Of a stretch of 64,000 nt of DNA, positions 8,528 through 17,254 are shown one piece after another. The DNA is taken from assembly GCF_042676025.1 (NCBI RefSeq), contig NZ_JBHTJP010000032.1, positions 62,001 to 126,000 of the forward strand, given 5' to 3'. Every line of letters starts with the position of its first letter. The first letter of the stretch is position 1. The notes beneath the pieces were generated by a model. That model was given only the letters and a program-made list of their open reading frames with translations. It was not told the DNA's origin and did not search any database. This DNA comes from Salinimicrobium gaetbulicola (lineage in GTDB: Bacteria; Bacteroidota; Bacteroidia; Flavobacteriales; Flavobacteriaceae). The position numbers were made by a program, and so were the translations under genes.

Positions 8528-9886
8528 ATGATACAATCCATCAATCCATATAATGGGGAAAAACTCGCCGAGCATAAAGAGTTTTCTTCCGAAGAAATTA
8601 AAACAGCTATTACAAAAGCTGATTCAGCCTTTAGAAATTGGAGAAAAACCACATTTAAGGAACGAGCAAATTTACTTTTAAAAGTCGCAGAAGATCTAAA
8701 AACGAATTCTAAGGAATATGCCAAAACCATTACCCAGGAAATGGGGAAACCTATTTCACAATCTATTGCAGAAGTGGAGAAATGTGCCTGGGTTTGTGAA
8801 TATTACGCTGAAAATGGGGCGAAACACCTAGCTTCTGAGGATATTTCGACCGATGCTGAGAAAAGTTACATAAGTTATGAGCCTTTAGGTGTGATCCTGG
8901 CTGTAATGCCATGGAATTATCCTTTCTGGCAGGTGTTCAGGTTTGCTGCCCCAGCCTTAATGGCCGGGAACGTAGGTGTTCTTAAGCATGCAAGTAATGT
9001 GATGATGTCTGCCAATAATCTGGAAAAGATCTTTTTGAAAGCCGGTTTTCCTGAAGGCTGCTTTCAAAATTTGGTAATTGGCAGTGGCAAGGTTGAAGAA
9101 GTGATACATGATGAGCGGGTTAAGGCGGTTACCCTTACTGGTAGTACCGGAGCAGGACAGGCAGTGGCTAAAGCTGCCGGAGGAGAAATAAAGAAAACCG
9201 TGTTGGAGCTTGGTGGAAGTAATGCACTCGTAGTTCTTCAGGATGCCAATTTGAAGGAAGCGGCAAAAGTTTGTGCAAAAGCCAGGTTTCAAAATACCGG
9301 GCAAAGTTGTATTGCCGGAAAAAGATTACTGCTTCAGGAATCTATTGCTGAAGATTTTTTAAATCTTTTCAAGTCAGAAGTTGAGAAATTGAAAGTTGGT
9401 GACCCTATGAACGAGGATACGTATATAGGTGTCCAGGCAAGGGAAGACCTGGCTGAAGATCTTGAAAAGCAAGTTCAAGACTCTGTAAAGAATGGCGCAG
9501 AGATATTGATAGGAGGAAAGCGTGAAGGTGCATTTTATGCTCCAACCATCCTTACTAAGGTTAGCCGTGAGATGGCTGTTTTTAAAGAGGAAACATTTGG
9601 CCCCGCTATTGGCGTAACAACTTTCCAAAATGAAGAAGAAGCAGTTGATCTAGTAAATAGTTCTCAATTTGGACTGGGAGTTTCAATTTTTACTCAAGAT
9701 TTTGAAAAAGCTGAAAGGTTGGCTCCCCAATTTGAGGATGGAGCCGTCTTCGTAAATGAACTGGTAAAGAGTGACCCAAGATTACCTTTTGGAGGTACGA
9801 AAATGTCCGGATATGGAAGAGAGCTCTCCTTTTTAGGAATTAGAGAATTCGTAAATATTAAAACGGTTTATTTTAAAGAGATGTAA
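8528..9886 (+). CDS. NAD(P)+-dependent aldehyde dehydrogenase, succinate-semialdehyde type
   Basis: 452 residues, typical of the shorter SSADH/GabD-like branch. Cofactor and catalytic motifs are intact: MPWNYPFWQ near 127 (oxyanion Asn130), TGSTGAG near 204, Glu227 in LELGGSN and nucleophile Cys261 in TGQSCIAGKR. The C-terminal PFGGTKMSGYGRE is also canonical. It oxidises an aldehyde, plausibly succinate semialdehyde, to the acid with NAD(P)+ in the cytoplasm. A Nudix hydrolase starts one base after its stop (stop 9884-9886, next ATG 9888), so the two are almost certainly co-transcribed, and a thioesterase follows. No GABA transaminase is nearby, so the real substrate is open. Confidence 0.92.
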   Translation: MIQSINPYNGEKLAEHKEFSSEEIKTAITKADSAFRNWRKTTFKERANLLLKVAEDLKTNSKEYAKTITQEMGKPISQSIAEVEKCAWVCEYYAENGAKHLASEDISTDAEKSYISYEPLGVILAVMPWNYPFWQVFRFAAPALMAGNVGVLKHASNVMMSANNLEKIFLKAGFPEGCFQNLVIGSGKVEEVIHDERVKAVTLTGSTGAGQAVAKAAGGEIKKTVLELGGSNALVVLQDANLKEAAKVCAKARFQNTGQSCIAGKRLLLQESIAEDFLNLFKSEVEKLKVGDPMNEDTYIGVQAREDLAEDLEKQVQDSVKNGAEILIGGKREGAFYAPTILTKVSREMAVFKEETFGPAIGVTTFQNEEEAVDLVNSSQFGLGVSIFTQDFEKAERLAPQFEDGAVFVNELVKSDPRLPFGGTKMSGYGRELSFLGIREFVNIKTVYFKEM

Positions 9887-9887
9887 A

Positions 9888-10319
9888 ATGGCAAAGCAGA
9901 AAATTGCAATCACTACAGACTGTGTTGTTTTTTATAAGGCTTCTTCGGAAAAATTAAAAATCCTTTTAGTTGAAAGGAAAAATGAACCATTTAAAAATGA
10001 CTGGGCACTTCCCGGGGGATTTTTAGAAGATGAAGAACCGCTGGAAGAAGGAGCAAAACGGGAACTAAAAGAGGAGACGGGATTACAAATTTTTGAAGTA
10101 TATCAATTAAGGGCCTTTGGAAACCCTGGCAGAGATCCAAGAGGTCGTACCATAAGTATTGCGTTTTGGGGAGAAGTCTTTTCCGAAGAGAAAGTGGAGG
10201 GAAGTGATGACGCAAAAGACGCAAAATGGTTTGATCTGGAAAATCTACCGGAACTGGCTTTTGATCATAAACAAATAATTGAATTCGCTAAGAAGGTTTA
10301 TAAATCTGAAAAGTCTTAA
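9888..10319 (+). CDS. Nudix hydrolase
   Basis: 143 residues. A complete Nudix box (Gx5Ex7REUxEExGU) lies at about residues 43-65, with the core reading GAKRELKEETGL. An N-terminal strand with CVVFYKA and LLVERKN, and WALPGGF ahead of the box, fit the ADP-ribose/NADH-pyrophosphatase-like class. It would hydrolyse a nucleoside diphosphate linked to another moiety using Mg2+. The gene starts one base after the aldehyde dehydrogenase stop and is followed 23 bp later by a thioesterase gene, so the three probably form one operon. Exact substrate not readable. Confidence 0.9.
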   Translation: MAKQKIAITTDCVVFYKASSEKLKILLVERKNEPFKNDWALPGGFLEDEEPLEEGAKRELKEETGLQIFEVYQLRAFGNPGRDPRGRTISIAFWGEVFSEEKVEGSDDAKDAKWFDLENLPELAFDHKQIIEFAKKVYKSEKS

Positions 10320-10342
10320 TTTAACATTTCAAAAACTTAGAT

Positions 10343-10732
10343 ATGAGATTTCACACTAGAAAATGGATCAAACCACAAGATCTAAACCCAAACGGTAGCC
10401 TTTTTGGTGGTCGTTTGTTGGAATGGATTGACGAAGAAGCTGCTTTATATGCTATCATTCAGCTGGAGAATCCTAAGACGGTGACAAAATACATGAGTGA
10501 AATAGATTTTCGGAGTTCTGCACGGGAAGGTGATATCATTGAAATAGGAATGGATGTTGTAAAGTTCGGAAGAGCTTCTTTAACCCTGCGCTGTGAAGTT
10601 CGAAATAAAATGACACGTGAGAGTATCATTGTAATTGATAAGATCGTGATGGTAAGTCTGGATGAAAATGGAAAATCCAAGCCCCATGGTAAAACAGAAA
10701 TTGAATATGTGAAAGACCGGTTAAAGAGCTAG
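10343..10732 (+). CDS. Hotdog-fold acyl-CoA thioesterase (YciA/BACH type)
   Basis: 129 residues, single hotdog domain. The signature NPNGSLFGGRLLEWIDEEA places Asn15 and Asp30 as in YciA/BACH enzymes. It hydrolyses acyl-CoA to free acid and CoA in the cytoplasm. It closes the aldehyde dehydrogenase, Nudix, thioesterase run. The stop codon overlaps the stop of the convergent membrane endonuclease/phosphatase-fold gene by four bases. Confidence 0.9.
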   Translation: MRFHTRKWIKPQDLNPNGSLFGGRLLEWIDEEAALYAIIQLENPKTVTKYMSEIDFRSSAREGDIIEIGMDVVKFGRASLTLRCEVRNKMTRESIIVIDKIVMVSLDENGKSKPHGKTEIEYVKDRLKS

Positions 10733-11826
10733 TTCTTTCCTTCGGCTTTCTCCTTTTTATCTTTTTCCTCTTCCTTTTCAATCTGCTTGTTCGCTTCTTC
10801 CAGCTCTTCCTGGGTTGGAGGCTCTAGTTTTTGTTCCTGTGATAATGCAGGTTCCAAGCTTAATTTTACATAAAATGGAAAATGATCTGATCCAACATCG
10901 TGACCTCTTTCAATTTCCATTACCCTAAATTCTTCAGAAACAAACATGTGATCCAAAGGCCATCTCATGATCCAGTTATTTGCATTGAAGGTATTATAAA
11001 AGCCACGACCTCTACGCGGATCCAGAAGGCCACTTACGCTCTGAAATAAGGATGTAGATTCAGACCAAGCCACATCATTAAAGTCTCCCGCCACGATCAC
11101 CGGATAGTTTGAATTTTTTGCCATTTTCGCCACCATCATCATTTGAGCGTCACGATCTGTAGATGATGCGTCATGAGGGGGCATAGGAGGCGTAGGGTGG
11201 ATTACGTGCAATTCAATGATTTCCTTAGAAGGAAGTTGAATTTTTGAATGAATTGAAGGGATACTATCCTCCAATAGGAATTTTATTTGAGGGTCAATTA
11301 ATTTGAATTTCGAATAGAGAAGCATTCCGTAAGTATTGTCCAATGGTATTTCTGCTTTATAGTTATACCCATAAGATCGAACTGCCGGACTCAAATTTTT
11401 ACGCCACCTTTCATTAGTCTCTGTAAAAATGAGAATATCTGCATCTTCTGTTACAACTTCATCCAGTACTTGCTGGTGCTCTTTATTCTTTTGCAGGACA
11501 TTAGACATGAACACACTCATGGTACGGTCGCGGTCCGCATTCTCATTATTTTCTATCTGATAGCTTGCTAAAGCGGTGTAAGGATATATTTTACCAACCT
11601 GAAAGACGAAACATCCGGCGAGTACAATTATAAATGTATAGTCACGCCAGGAGCGTATATCAAATCTGAAAAAATAGATGAGAAGCGCAATAAGTGTGAA
11701 AAGGGTCAATTGTAAGTGTGGATAATCGAACATTCTAATCCACCAAAAATCAGCGGCAACAAATGGGAAAAGTGTTAGAATGACTGCGATCAATCCAATC
11801 GCCTGTAGAACAGATTTTAATTTCAT
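10729..11826 (-). CDS. Membrane-anchored endonuclease/exonuclease/phosphatase family protein
   Basis: 365 residues. Three N-terminal TM helices (about 7-25, 35-52 and 62-80) anchor the protein, with the catalytic domain following from about 95. Motifs of the EEP superfamily are present: TETNERW (metal-binding Glu), VIAGDFNDVAWS (Asp/Asn), WPLDHMFVS and GSDHFPFYVKL (catalytic His). The C-terminus is a charged tail rich in K and E (EKEEEKDKKEKAEGKN). Related membrane proteins are usually uncharacterised; the domain can act on phosphodiesters in nucleic acids, lipids or sugars. It lies 101 bp downstream of the MscS gene on the same strand. Confidence 0.85.
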   Translation of the reverse strand: MKLKSVLQAIGLIAVILTLFPFVAADFWWIRMFDYPHLQLTLFTLIALLIYFFRFDIRSWRDYTFIIVLAGCFVFQVGKIYPYTALASYQIENNENADRDRTMSVFMSNVLQKNKEHQQVLDEVVTEDADILIFTETNERWRKNLSPAVRSYGYNYKAEIPLDNTYGMLLYSKFKLIDPQIKFLLEDSIPSIHSKIQLPSKEIIELHVIHPTPPMPPHDASSTDRDAQMMMVAKMAKNSNYPVIVAGDFNDVAWSESTSLFQSVSGLLDPRRGRGFYNTFNANNWIMRWPLDHMFVSEEFRVMEIERGHDVGSDHFPFYVKLSLEPALSQEQKLEPPTQEELEEANKQIEKEEEKDKKEKAEGKN

Positions 11827-11927
11827 AATAGATTTGAGCTATTATATGAAGGTATGAATAAATCCTGCTTTTGTAGGAAATTTATCTTTTCCTTGACATT
11901 TTCAAGCTCAAGTCTTTCAATAAAACT

Positions 11928-13214
11928 CTAAATCTGATCTTTTTTTAGAGCGGTAATTGATTTTATAATGTCATCTCCAGAAGGGGATTCGAATAATTGT
12001 AGATCGAAATATGGAATAGCTGCGATCAAATGATCAAAAATATCTGCTGTGATCCCTTCATAGAACTCCCATCGTTTGTCTTTACTGAAGCAGTAGACTT
12101 CCAATGGAATTCCCTGAGTAGTAGGGGCAAGATGACGAACCATCATGGTCATTTCCTGATTGATCTCAGGATGACTCTTCAGGTAATTCAAAGTATAATT
12201 TCGGAAAACTCCCAGGTTGGTTTGATGTCTTCCGTTGATCAGGTGTTTTTTATTGATCCCCTTTTTCTTGTTATACTCATTGATCTCCTGTTGTCTTTCT
12301 TTGATGTAAGGAGCAATTAAATCAAATTCTTCAAAACGTGCCAGGTCTTCATCATTAATATACCTGATCGAATTCTGCTTAATGAAAAGAGAACGTTTGA
12401 TCCTTCTTCCAGGTGATTCCTGCATTCCCCTCCAGTTGTGGAAAGAATCAGCGATCAAATTATATGTTGGGATAGTAGTGTAGGTGTTATCCCAGTTTTG
12501 GACACGCACGGTCGCGAGGTTAATCTCAGTTACAAACCCGTCTGCTCCATATTTACTGAAGGTGATCCAGTCTCCTATGCGAACAATATCATTTACTGAA
12601 ACCTGGATCGAAGCTATGAATCCAAGAATAGTATCCCTAAATATAAATAGGATAATAGCTGAAGCTGCTCCTAAGGATATAAGAAACCCTAAAACCGACT
12701 TATTAGTAAGCTCAGCAAAAATGTATACAAAACCAATAGACCAGAAAACGATCATTAAGATCTGCGTATAGCTTTCTAAAGGTTTATCACGATAGCTCTC
12801 ATGTCGTTTTAAGTAATTGGTTGTTGTACGCAAAAGACTTCGGGCAATGAGAACCATTAATACAACCACATAAATGTCAACTAAAGTCTCAAAAATCTTT
12901 AAAAGATCAGGGTAGTCAACAAATATTACCGGAACGGTGAGAATAAGTAAAAGTAATGGTAAAACATTGCTTACATATCTCGGGAAATTACTTTGAACAA
13001 GGTAATCGTCAAATGTTGTTTTAGTTCTATTGGTGAAGCGTTGAAATGCCGTGAGCAGAATACTTTTAGTAACATAATGTATCACATACCATAGCACAAA
13101 TACTATGGCAATATTAATAAGCATGTTTAGAAAATGAGCCAGATCCTCATCAAGGCCTTTTTCGATAAAGTAGTTCGCTAAAAAATTGCTTATTTCACGT
13201 ACGTGCTCACGCAT
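11928..13214 (-). CDS. MscS-family mechanosensitive ion channel (YbdG-like size)
   Basis: 428 residues. TM helices are visible at about 25-45, 70-90, 100-125, 145-165 and 170-190; the last is a pore-lining style helix rich in Ala/Gly (FLISLGAASAIILFIFRDTILGF). The MscS beta domain follows (NDIVRIGDWITFSKYGADGFVTEINLATVRVQNWDNT), then a longer C-terminal cytoplasmic domain. It would release solutes on hypo-osmotic shock. The size and the insert after the beta domain resemble E. coli YbdG more than small MscS. Its ATG is 3 bp from the stop of the upstream DUF3817 gene, so the two are co-transcribed. Confidence 0.9.
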   Translation of the reverse strand: MREHVREISNFLANYFIEKGLDEDLAHFLNMLINIAIVFVLWYVIHYVTKSILLTAFQRFTNRTKTTFDDYLVQSNFPRYVSNVLPLLLLILTVPVIFVDYPDLLKIFETLVDIYVVVLMVLIARSLLRTTTNYLKRHESYRDKPLESYTQILMIVFWSIGFVYIFAELTNKSVLGFLISLGAASAIILFIFRDTILGFIASIQVSVNDIVRIGDWITFSKYGADGFVTEINLATVRVQNWDNTYTTIPTYNLIADSFHNWRGMQESPGRRIKRSLFIKQNSIRYINDEDLARFEEFDLIAPYIKERQQEINEYNKKKGINKKHLINGRHQTNLGVFRNYTLNYLKSHPEINQEMTMMVRHLAPTTQGIPLEVYCFSKDKRWEFYEGITADIFDHLIAAIPYFDLQLFESPSGDDIIKSITALKKDQI

Positions 13215-13217
13215 AGG

Positions 13218-13502
13218 TTATAAATATTTTTTTTCGACGTAGAAAGGTCCTAAAGGCAGAACAGAACTTACACAAACAATCATTAGTGTTTTAAATGTCC
13301 AGTCTAAGGATTTATAAAGTAATAAAGCTCCTAAAATGTAAACTACGAATAGAATTCCGTGGGCCATACCAACTATCTGAACCATTTCGGGTGATTGCCA
13401 GATATACTTCAAGGGCATTGCAATTAGAAGAAGGACCAAAAAAGATATTCCTTCCAAAATACTGATCCATTTAAACGCTCTAACCTGATTTTCTATATTC
13501 AT
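13218..13502 (-). CDS. DUF3817 small membrane protein
   Basis: 94 residues with three predicted TM helices (about 10-30, 42-62, 68-88). The pattern RAFKWISILEGISFLVLL followed by GMAHGILF is typical of DUF3817 proteins, which are unnamed integral membrane proteins. It lies 3 bp upstream of the MscS gene in the same orientation, implying translation from one message. Role unknown; co-expression hints at the membrane or osmotic response. Confidence 0.8.
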   Translation of the reverse strand: MNIENQVRAFKWISILEGISFLVLLLIAMPLKYIWQSPEMVQIVGMAHGILFVVYILGALLLYKSLDWTFKTLMIVCVSSVLPLGPFYVEKKYL

Positions 13503-13669
13503 TTTCAGCTTCTTTTATCGACCGCAAATATACTTTTTTCTAAAGGAAAAGAACTTCTTCTAAAGGTATTTTCATCATCAAATCTCTTCGGAAACATCTA
13601 AATATTTACTAATCCCCGGTGTTAAAAGTTCTATTTTATTAATTTGCGGATAATTCAGAAAAAATTAAA

Positions 13670-14710
13670 ATGGGTAAAAAAATATTAGTGACCGGAGGTC
13701 TTGGCTTTATAGGATCTCACACTGTGGTCGCACTTCAGGAAAGAGGATTCGAAGTTGTTATAATAGATAATCTTTCCAATTCCTCCCTGGATGTTCTGGG
13801 AGGGATAACAAAGATCACCAAGATCTCCCCGGAGTTTGAAAACATTGATCTTAGGGATAAAGCCGCTGTTTCAGATTTCTTTGAGAAATATCCAAATATC
13901 GAGGGGGTTATTCATTTTGCGGCTTCCAAAGCCGTTGGTGAAAGTGTTGAAAATCCTTTGCTGTATTATGAGAACAACCTGAACACCTTGATCTATCTCC
14001 TTCAACAGTTGCAGGAGAGAGAGGATTCAAAATTCATTTTTAGCTCTTCATGTACCGTTTACGGTCAAGCTGACGAATTGCCCATCACTGAATCGGCGCC
14101 TGTGAAAAAAGCCGAATCTCCTTACGGAAATACCAAACAGATAGGAGAGGAGATAATTGCCGATACTTGTAAGGTGAAAAAGAACCTTCATGCCATTTCT
14201 TTGAGATATTTTAACCCAATTGGGGCGCATCCTAGTGCTAATATTGGAGAACTTCCAATTGGAACCCCTCAGAATCTGGTGCCATTTATAACTCAGACTG
14301 CTATTGGGAAAAGAGAAAAATTGTCGGTCTTTGGAAATGATTATCCCACCCCTGATGGCACGTGTATAAGAGATTATATACATGTTATGGATCTTGCCAG
14401 GGCCCATGTAGTTGCTTTAGAGCGTCTATTGGAAGGTGAACAAACAAGCAATTATGAAGTTTTCAATTTAGGAACGGGAAAAGGAAATTCGGTTTTGGAA
14501 GCTATAAAGGCCTTTGAAAAGGTTTCTGAAACGAAACTTTCTTACACCATTACCAACAGAAGAGAAGGTGATATCACTGCTGCTTATGCCGATACCAGAA
14601 AAGCAAATGAAGTTTTAAAATGGGAAGCGGAGTACAATATTGAAGATGCACTGGAAAGTGCCTGGAAATGGCAGCTGCACCTAAAAGAAAAAGAAGAAGG
14701 TATACAGTAA
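13670..14710 (+). CDS. galE: UDP-glucose 4-epimerase
   Basis: 346 residues, the standard length. An N-terminal Rossmann fold has TGGLGFIGSHT (NAD+ binding). The catalytic Ser is in SSSCTVYG (about 125-132) and the Tyr-x3-Lys pair is Y152/K156 in PYGNTK. NPIGAHPS, near 185, is characteristic of GalE. It interconverts UDP-glucose and UDP-galactose (possibly N-acetyl forms) for polysaccharide synthesis. It stands alone. The start ATG is preceded by an AT-rich leader with TTAATTTG, a near match to the -7 box. Confidence 0.93.
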   Translation: MGKKILVTGGLGFIGSHTVVALQERGFEVVIIDNLSNSSLDVLGGITKITKISPEFENIDLRDKAAVSDFFEKYPNIEGVIHFAASKAVGESVENPLLYYENNLNTLIYLLQQLQEREDSKFIFSSSCTVYGQADELPITESAPVKKAESPYGNTKQIGEEIIADTCKVKKNLHAISLRYFNPIGAHPSANIGELPIGTPQNLVPFITQTAIGKREKLSVFGNDYPTPDGTCIRDYIHVMDLARAHVVALERLLEGEQTSNYEVFNLGTGKGNSVLEAIKAFEKVSETKLSYTITNRREGDITAAYADTRKANEVLKWEAEYNIEDALESAWKWQLHLKEKEEGIQ

Positions 14711-14715
14711 ATATA

Positions 14716-14823
14716 AAAAACTGTCTAAAATACAAGTTCAAGGGCTAATTCAAACTTTTCTTCAATCTGAGAAGGAAACCTGTTTTACAGGATTTTTGGG
14801 GCGATTTATTTTAGACAGTTTTT
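14716..14823. repeat. MITE-like element with 17-bp perfect terminal inverted repeats
   Basis: The 17-bp arms AAAAACTGTCTAAAATA (14716-14732) and TATTTTAGACAGTTTTT (14807-14823) are exact reverse complements and bound 108 bp. The interior carries a small hairpin CCTG/CAGG at 14779-14791 and no ORF. A loop of about 74 nt is unusually long for a terminator. The ACTGTCT ends resemble insertion-sequence termini in Bacteroidota, so a MITE or deleted IS remnant is the favoured reading. It may also end the galE transcript. Confidence 0.5.
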
Positions 14824-14840
14824 ATAGAATAATCATGTTT

Positions 14841-14983
14841 CTAGTTGACAATAAACGCGTGGATCACGCCTGGAATCCAGCCTATGATGGTAAGGATTAT
14901 ACTTATCAATAAGGTTGTTCCCACTCCATGATTTAAATAAACGGCTAAAGGTGGGAGGAGAATATTTAAAATTATTGTGAGCA
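14841..14983 (-). pseudogene. Pmp3/YqaE-family small membrane protein, broken by a 1-nt frameshift
   Basis: Read from ATG at 14983 the frame gives MLTIILNILLPPLAV and then runs into TAA after 16 codons. Shifting one base near 14940 restores YLNHG, then IILTIIGWIPGVIHAFIVN, ending in TAG at 14841. Together these are the full Pmp3 pattern (LPPLAV, short turn, GWIPGVIHA), about 47 residues with two TM helices. One missing T near GCCGTTATTTAAAT explains the break. Pmp3/YqaE proteins affect membrane potential and salt or cold tolerance. The rest is undamaged, so this is either a very recent mutation or a base-call error. It lies next to the MITE-like repeat. Confidence 0.75.
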
Positions 14984-15166
14984 TGATTTTGGTTTTATTG
15001 GTTATATACCTAAATTACTGATAAATAGTCAAAAAAACTTTTAAAAAAGCCGGTTTAGCTTCAGTTTAACAAGTTCAATCTTACTATTTTATAATGTTGT
15101 TTTACCTAAAAAAGGATGCTGCGGCCTTGGCTATTCTGACTTGAATAAATCCGGGAATTCATTCTT

Positions 15167-15193
15167 TTTGAAATCATAATAGAACTATCTTCG
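15167..15193 (+). promoter_or_regulatory. Possible promoter for the DEAD-box helicase gene
   Basis: TTTG (15167-15170), then 15 bp, then TATCTTCG (15186-15193), 15 bp before the ATG. The -7 box deviates by one base from TAnnTTTG and the spacing is shorter than usual, so this is tentative. Confidence 0.3.
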
Positions 15194-15208
15194 CAAAAAA
15201 TTAACGAC

Positions 15209-16321
15209 ATGACATTTAAGGAGCTGGGAGTTTCGAATGATTTAATAAAAGGCCTGAATGAAATGGGGATAGTTACCCCAACAAAAATTCAGGAGGCTGC
15301 TATACCTGTGTTGACAGAAGGGACTGTAGATTTTGTGGGACAGGCACAAACAGGGACAGGTAAAACTGCTGCTTTTGGTTTACCAATTCTTGCGCAAATT
15401 GACCCTGCAAAGGATCATGTTCAGGCACTTATTCTTTCTCCAACCAGAGAATTGGGTCAGCAAATTGCGAAGCAACTCTTCAAATTCACTAAATATTCAG
15501 ACAAGGTTTTTACTGAAGCAGTTTACGGGGGTGAAAAGATCGATATTCAGATCTCAAGATTAAATCGTCCTACTCAAATCATAGTAGCCACTCCTGGAAG
15601 GCTAATCGACTTAATGAAAAGAAAAGCTGTCGATATCTCTAAGATCAAGACTCTTGTTTTAGATGAGGCTGATGAAATGTTGAGTATGGGATTCAAGAAG
15701 GATCTTACTACCATTTTAGAAGCTACGGCATCAGATAAAAGAAATGTCTGGTTATTTTCTGCTACCATTCCGCAGGATCTTAATGAGATCATTAATAAAT
15801 ATGTCGCTAAAAACGCAAGAAAAGTTTCAGTTGATAAGAAAGATACGGTAAACACAGGGATTGATCATCAATTTGTTTCCGGAGATGATAACAGTAAACT
15901 GGATACCCTGGCTTATTTTTTAAAGTCAATGGGAAAACAACGAGGAATAATATTCACGAAGACCAAAGCTGCAGCTCGTACACTCGCTAAACAATTGATC
16001 GCCAAAAATCATGAAGTGGGTCTATTGGAAGGAGATATGCTTCAGAAAGACCGGGATAAGGTAATGAGAGCCTTTAAGAATAAAAGTTTGAGGTTATTGG
16101 TTTCTACAGATGTTGCAGCCCGTGGGATTGATGTTGCCAATCTTGCTTTTGTTGCACACTACCAATTACCTGATCAAACCGAATACTACACGCACCGTAG
16201 CGGAAGGACGGCCAGAGCGGGGAAAACGGGAATTTCACTTGCCCTGGTAAATCAATTTGAGCTTAAAAAAATAAAACAGTTCGAACGCGAATTGGGAATC
16301 AAATTCACCCAGATAAGATAG
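15209..16321 (+). CDS. DEAD-box ATP-dependent RNA helicase, core only
   Basis: 370 residues, i.e. just the two RecA-like domains without the usual C-terminal extension. Motifs in order: Q motif (PTKIQEAAIPV), motif I AQTGTGKT, PTRELGQQ, TPGRL, DEAD in VLDEADEML, SAT in LFSATIP, and motif VI HRSGRTARAGKTG. It unwinds or remodels short RNA duplexes using ATP, probably in ribosome assembly, RNA decay or cold adaptation. The lack of an RNA-binding tail suggests a general RhlE/DbpA-core type; subfamily is not certain. It converges on the CDF transporter gene, with a single base between stop codons. Confidence 0.93.
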   Translation: MTFKELGVSNDLIKGLNEMGIVTPTKIQEAAIPVLTEGTVDFVGQAQTGTGKTAAFGLPILAQIDPAKDHVQALILSPTRELGQQIAKQLFKFTKYSDKVFTEAVYGGEKIDIQISRLNRPTQIIVATPGRLIDLMKRKAVDISKIKTLVLDEADEMLSMGFKKDLTTILEATASDKRNVWLFSATIPQDLNEIINKYVAKNARKVSVDKKDTVNTGIDHQFVSGDDNSKLDTLAYFLKSMGKQRGIIFTKTKAAARTLAKQLIAKNHEVGLLEGDMLQKDRDKVMRAFKNKSLRLLVSTDVAARGIDVANLAFVAHYQLPDQTEYYTHRSGRTARAGKTGISLALVNQFELKKIKQFERELGIKFTQIR

Positions 16322-16322
16322 T

Positions 16323-17198
16323 CTAAAGTAAGTCGCAGGTTTCTTCATCCAATTCGGTTTCTACCGTATAATGGTCGAATTTATATTCCTGTAATACTGC
16401 TTTCACTTCTTTTTTTACATCCATTAATTGCTGAAAACGGTTAATGTTTTTCAACTTTATATGGGTTGTGAAAACATGGTCTGTTCCTTCAAGGGACCAG
16501 ATATGCGTGTGGTGTATAGAGGCGACATTTTGAAGCTTTGAGAGTCGGGCTTCAATTTCGTCAAGATCCAATTCTTCCGGAACTCCCTGTAAAAAGATAA
16601 AAAGGGTTTCTTTTAACCTTTTAAATACGTTCCATAAAATGAAGGAGGTTATCAAAAGGGAAAGAGCAGGATCCAGATAATGAATGTCCTTAAATTGGAG
16701 TATGATGGCAACTATTAATACAGCCACCCAACCCAGTACATCTTCGATGAGGTGCCAGGAAACCACCTTTTCATTCATTGAAGTGCCTTTGCTCAATTTG
16801 AATGCGGCGACCCCGTTCACTGCTACTCCTATAATGGCGAAGATCATCATACCCTGGGCGTCCGAATGTTCGGGTTCAATAAGTCGGTTGACGGCCTCTA
16901 TGATCACATATACCGATCCTCCTATAAGAACCAGGCTATTGATCAAAGCACCAAGCAAGGAAAAACGCTTATAGCCAAATGAAAATCTCGCGTTACTGGC
17001 TTGGTGTGATTTTTTCTGAAGGTACCAGGATGTTCCTAAGGAGAGAGTGTCACCCAGATCATGAACAGCATCTGAAACTATTGCAACACTATTAACATAA
17101 ATACCGCCAATAATTTCAAAAATCGTGAAAGCTGCATTGAGAAAAAATGCAAATTTGAGATTTTTCCCTGCTGAGTGATGATCGTGGTGATGACCCAT
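16323..17198 (-). CDS. CDF-family divalent metal (probably Zn2+) efflux transporter
   Basis: 291 residues. It begins with a His-rich segment (GHHHDHHSAG). Six TM helices cover about 15-205. The transport-site motif H46xxxD50 (HDLGD) and a second HxxxD (HLIEDVLGW, about 152-156) form the four-ligand site seen in Zn-selective bacterial CDF proteins. A cytoplasmic C-terminal domain (about 205-291) contains SIHHTHIWSLEG. It exports Zn2+ and similar ions by proton antiport. It stands 56 bp upstream of no other minus-strand gene start, but the VTT gene further upstream is in the same direction. Confidence 0.92.
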   Translation of the reverse strand: MGHHHDHHSAGKNLKFAFFLNAAFTIFEIIGGIYVNSVAIVSDAVHDLGDTLSLGTSWYLQKKSHQASNARFSFGYKRFSLLGALINSLVLIGGSVYVIIEAVNRLIEPEHSDAQGMMIFAIIGVAVNGVAAFKLSKGTSMNEKVVSWHLIEDVLGWVAVLIVAIILQFKDIHYLDPALSLLITSFILWNVFKRLKETLFIFLQGVPEELDLDEIEARLSKLQNVASIHHTHIWSLEGTDHVFTTHIKLKNINRFQQLMDVKKEVKAVLQEYKFDHYTVETELDEETCDLL

Positions 17199-17254
17199 AA
17201 ATGATTTTTGGTAAGATTAGCCTACCAAAAATACAAGTTTAAAAGGAAAGAGAA

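Larger units (their letters stand above)
14711..15208. other. Intergenic stretch between galE and the DEAD helicase gene
   Basis: It contains, in order, the inverted-repeat element, the frameshifted Pmp3-like gene on the minus strand and, just before the helicase, a possible promoter. Between 15000 and 15160 I see only AT-rich sequence without ORF or strong hairpin. Confidence 0.6.
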
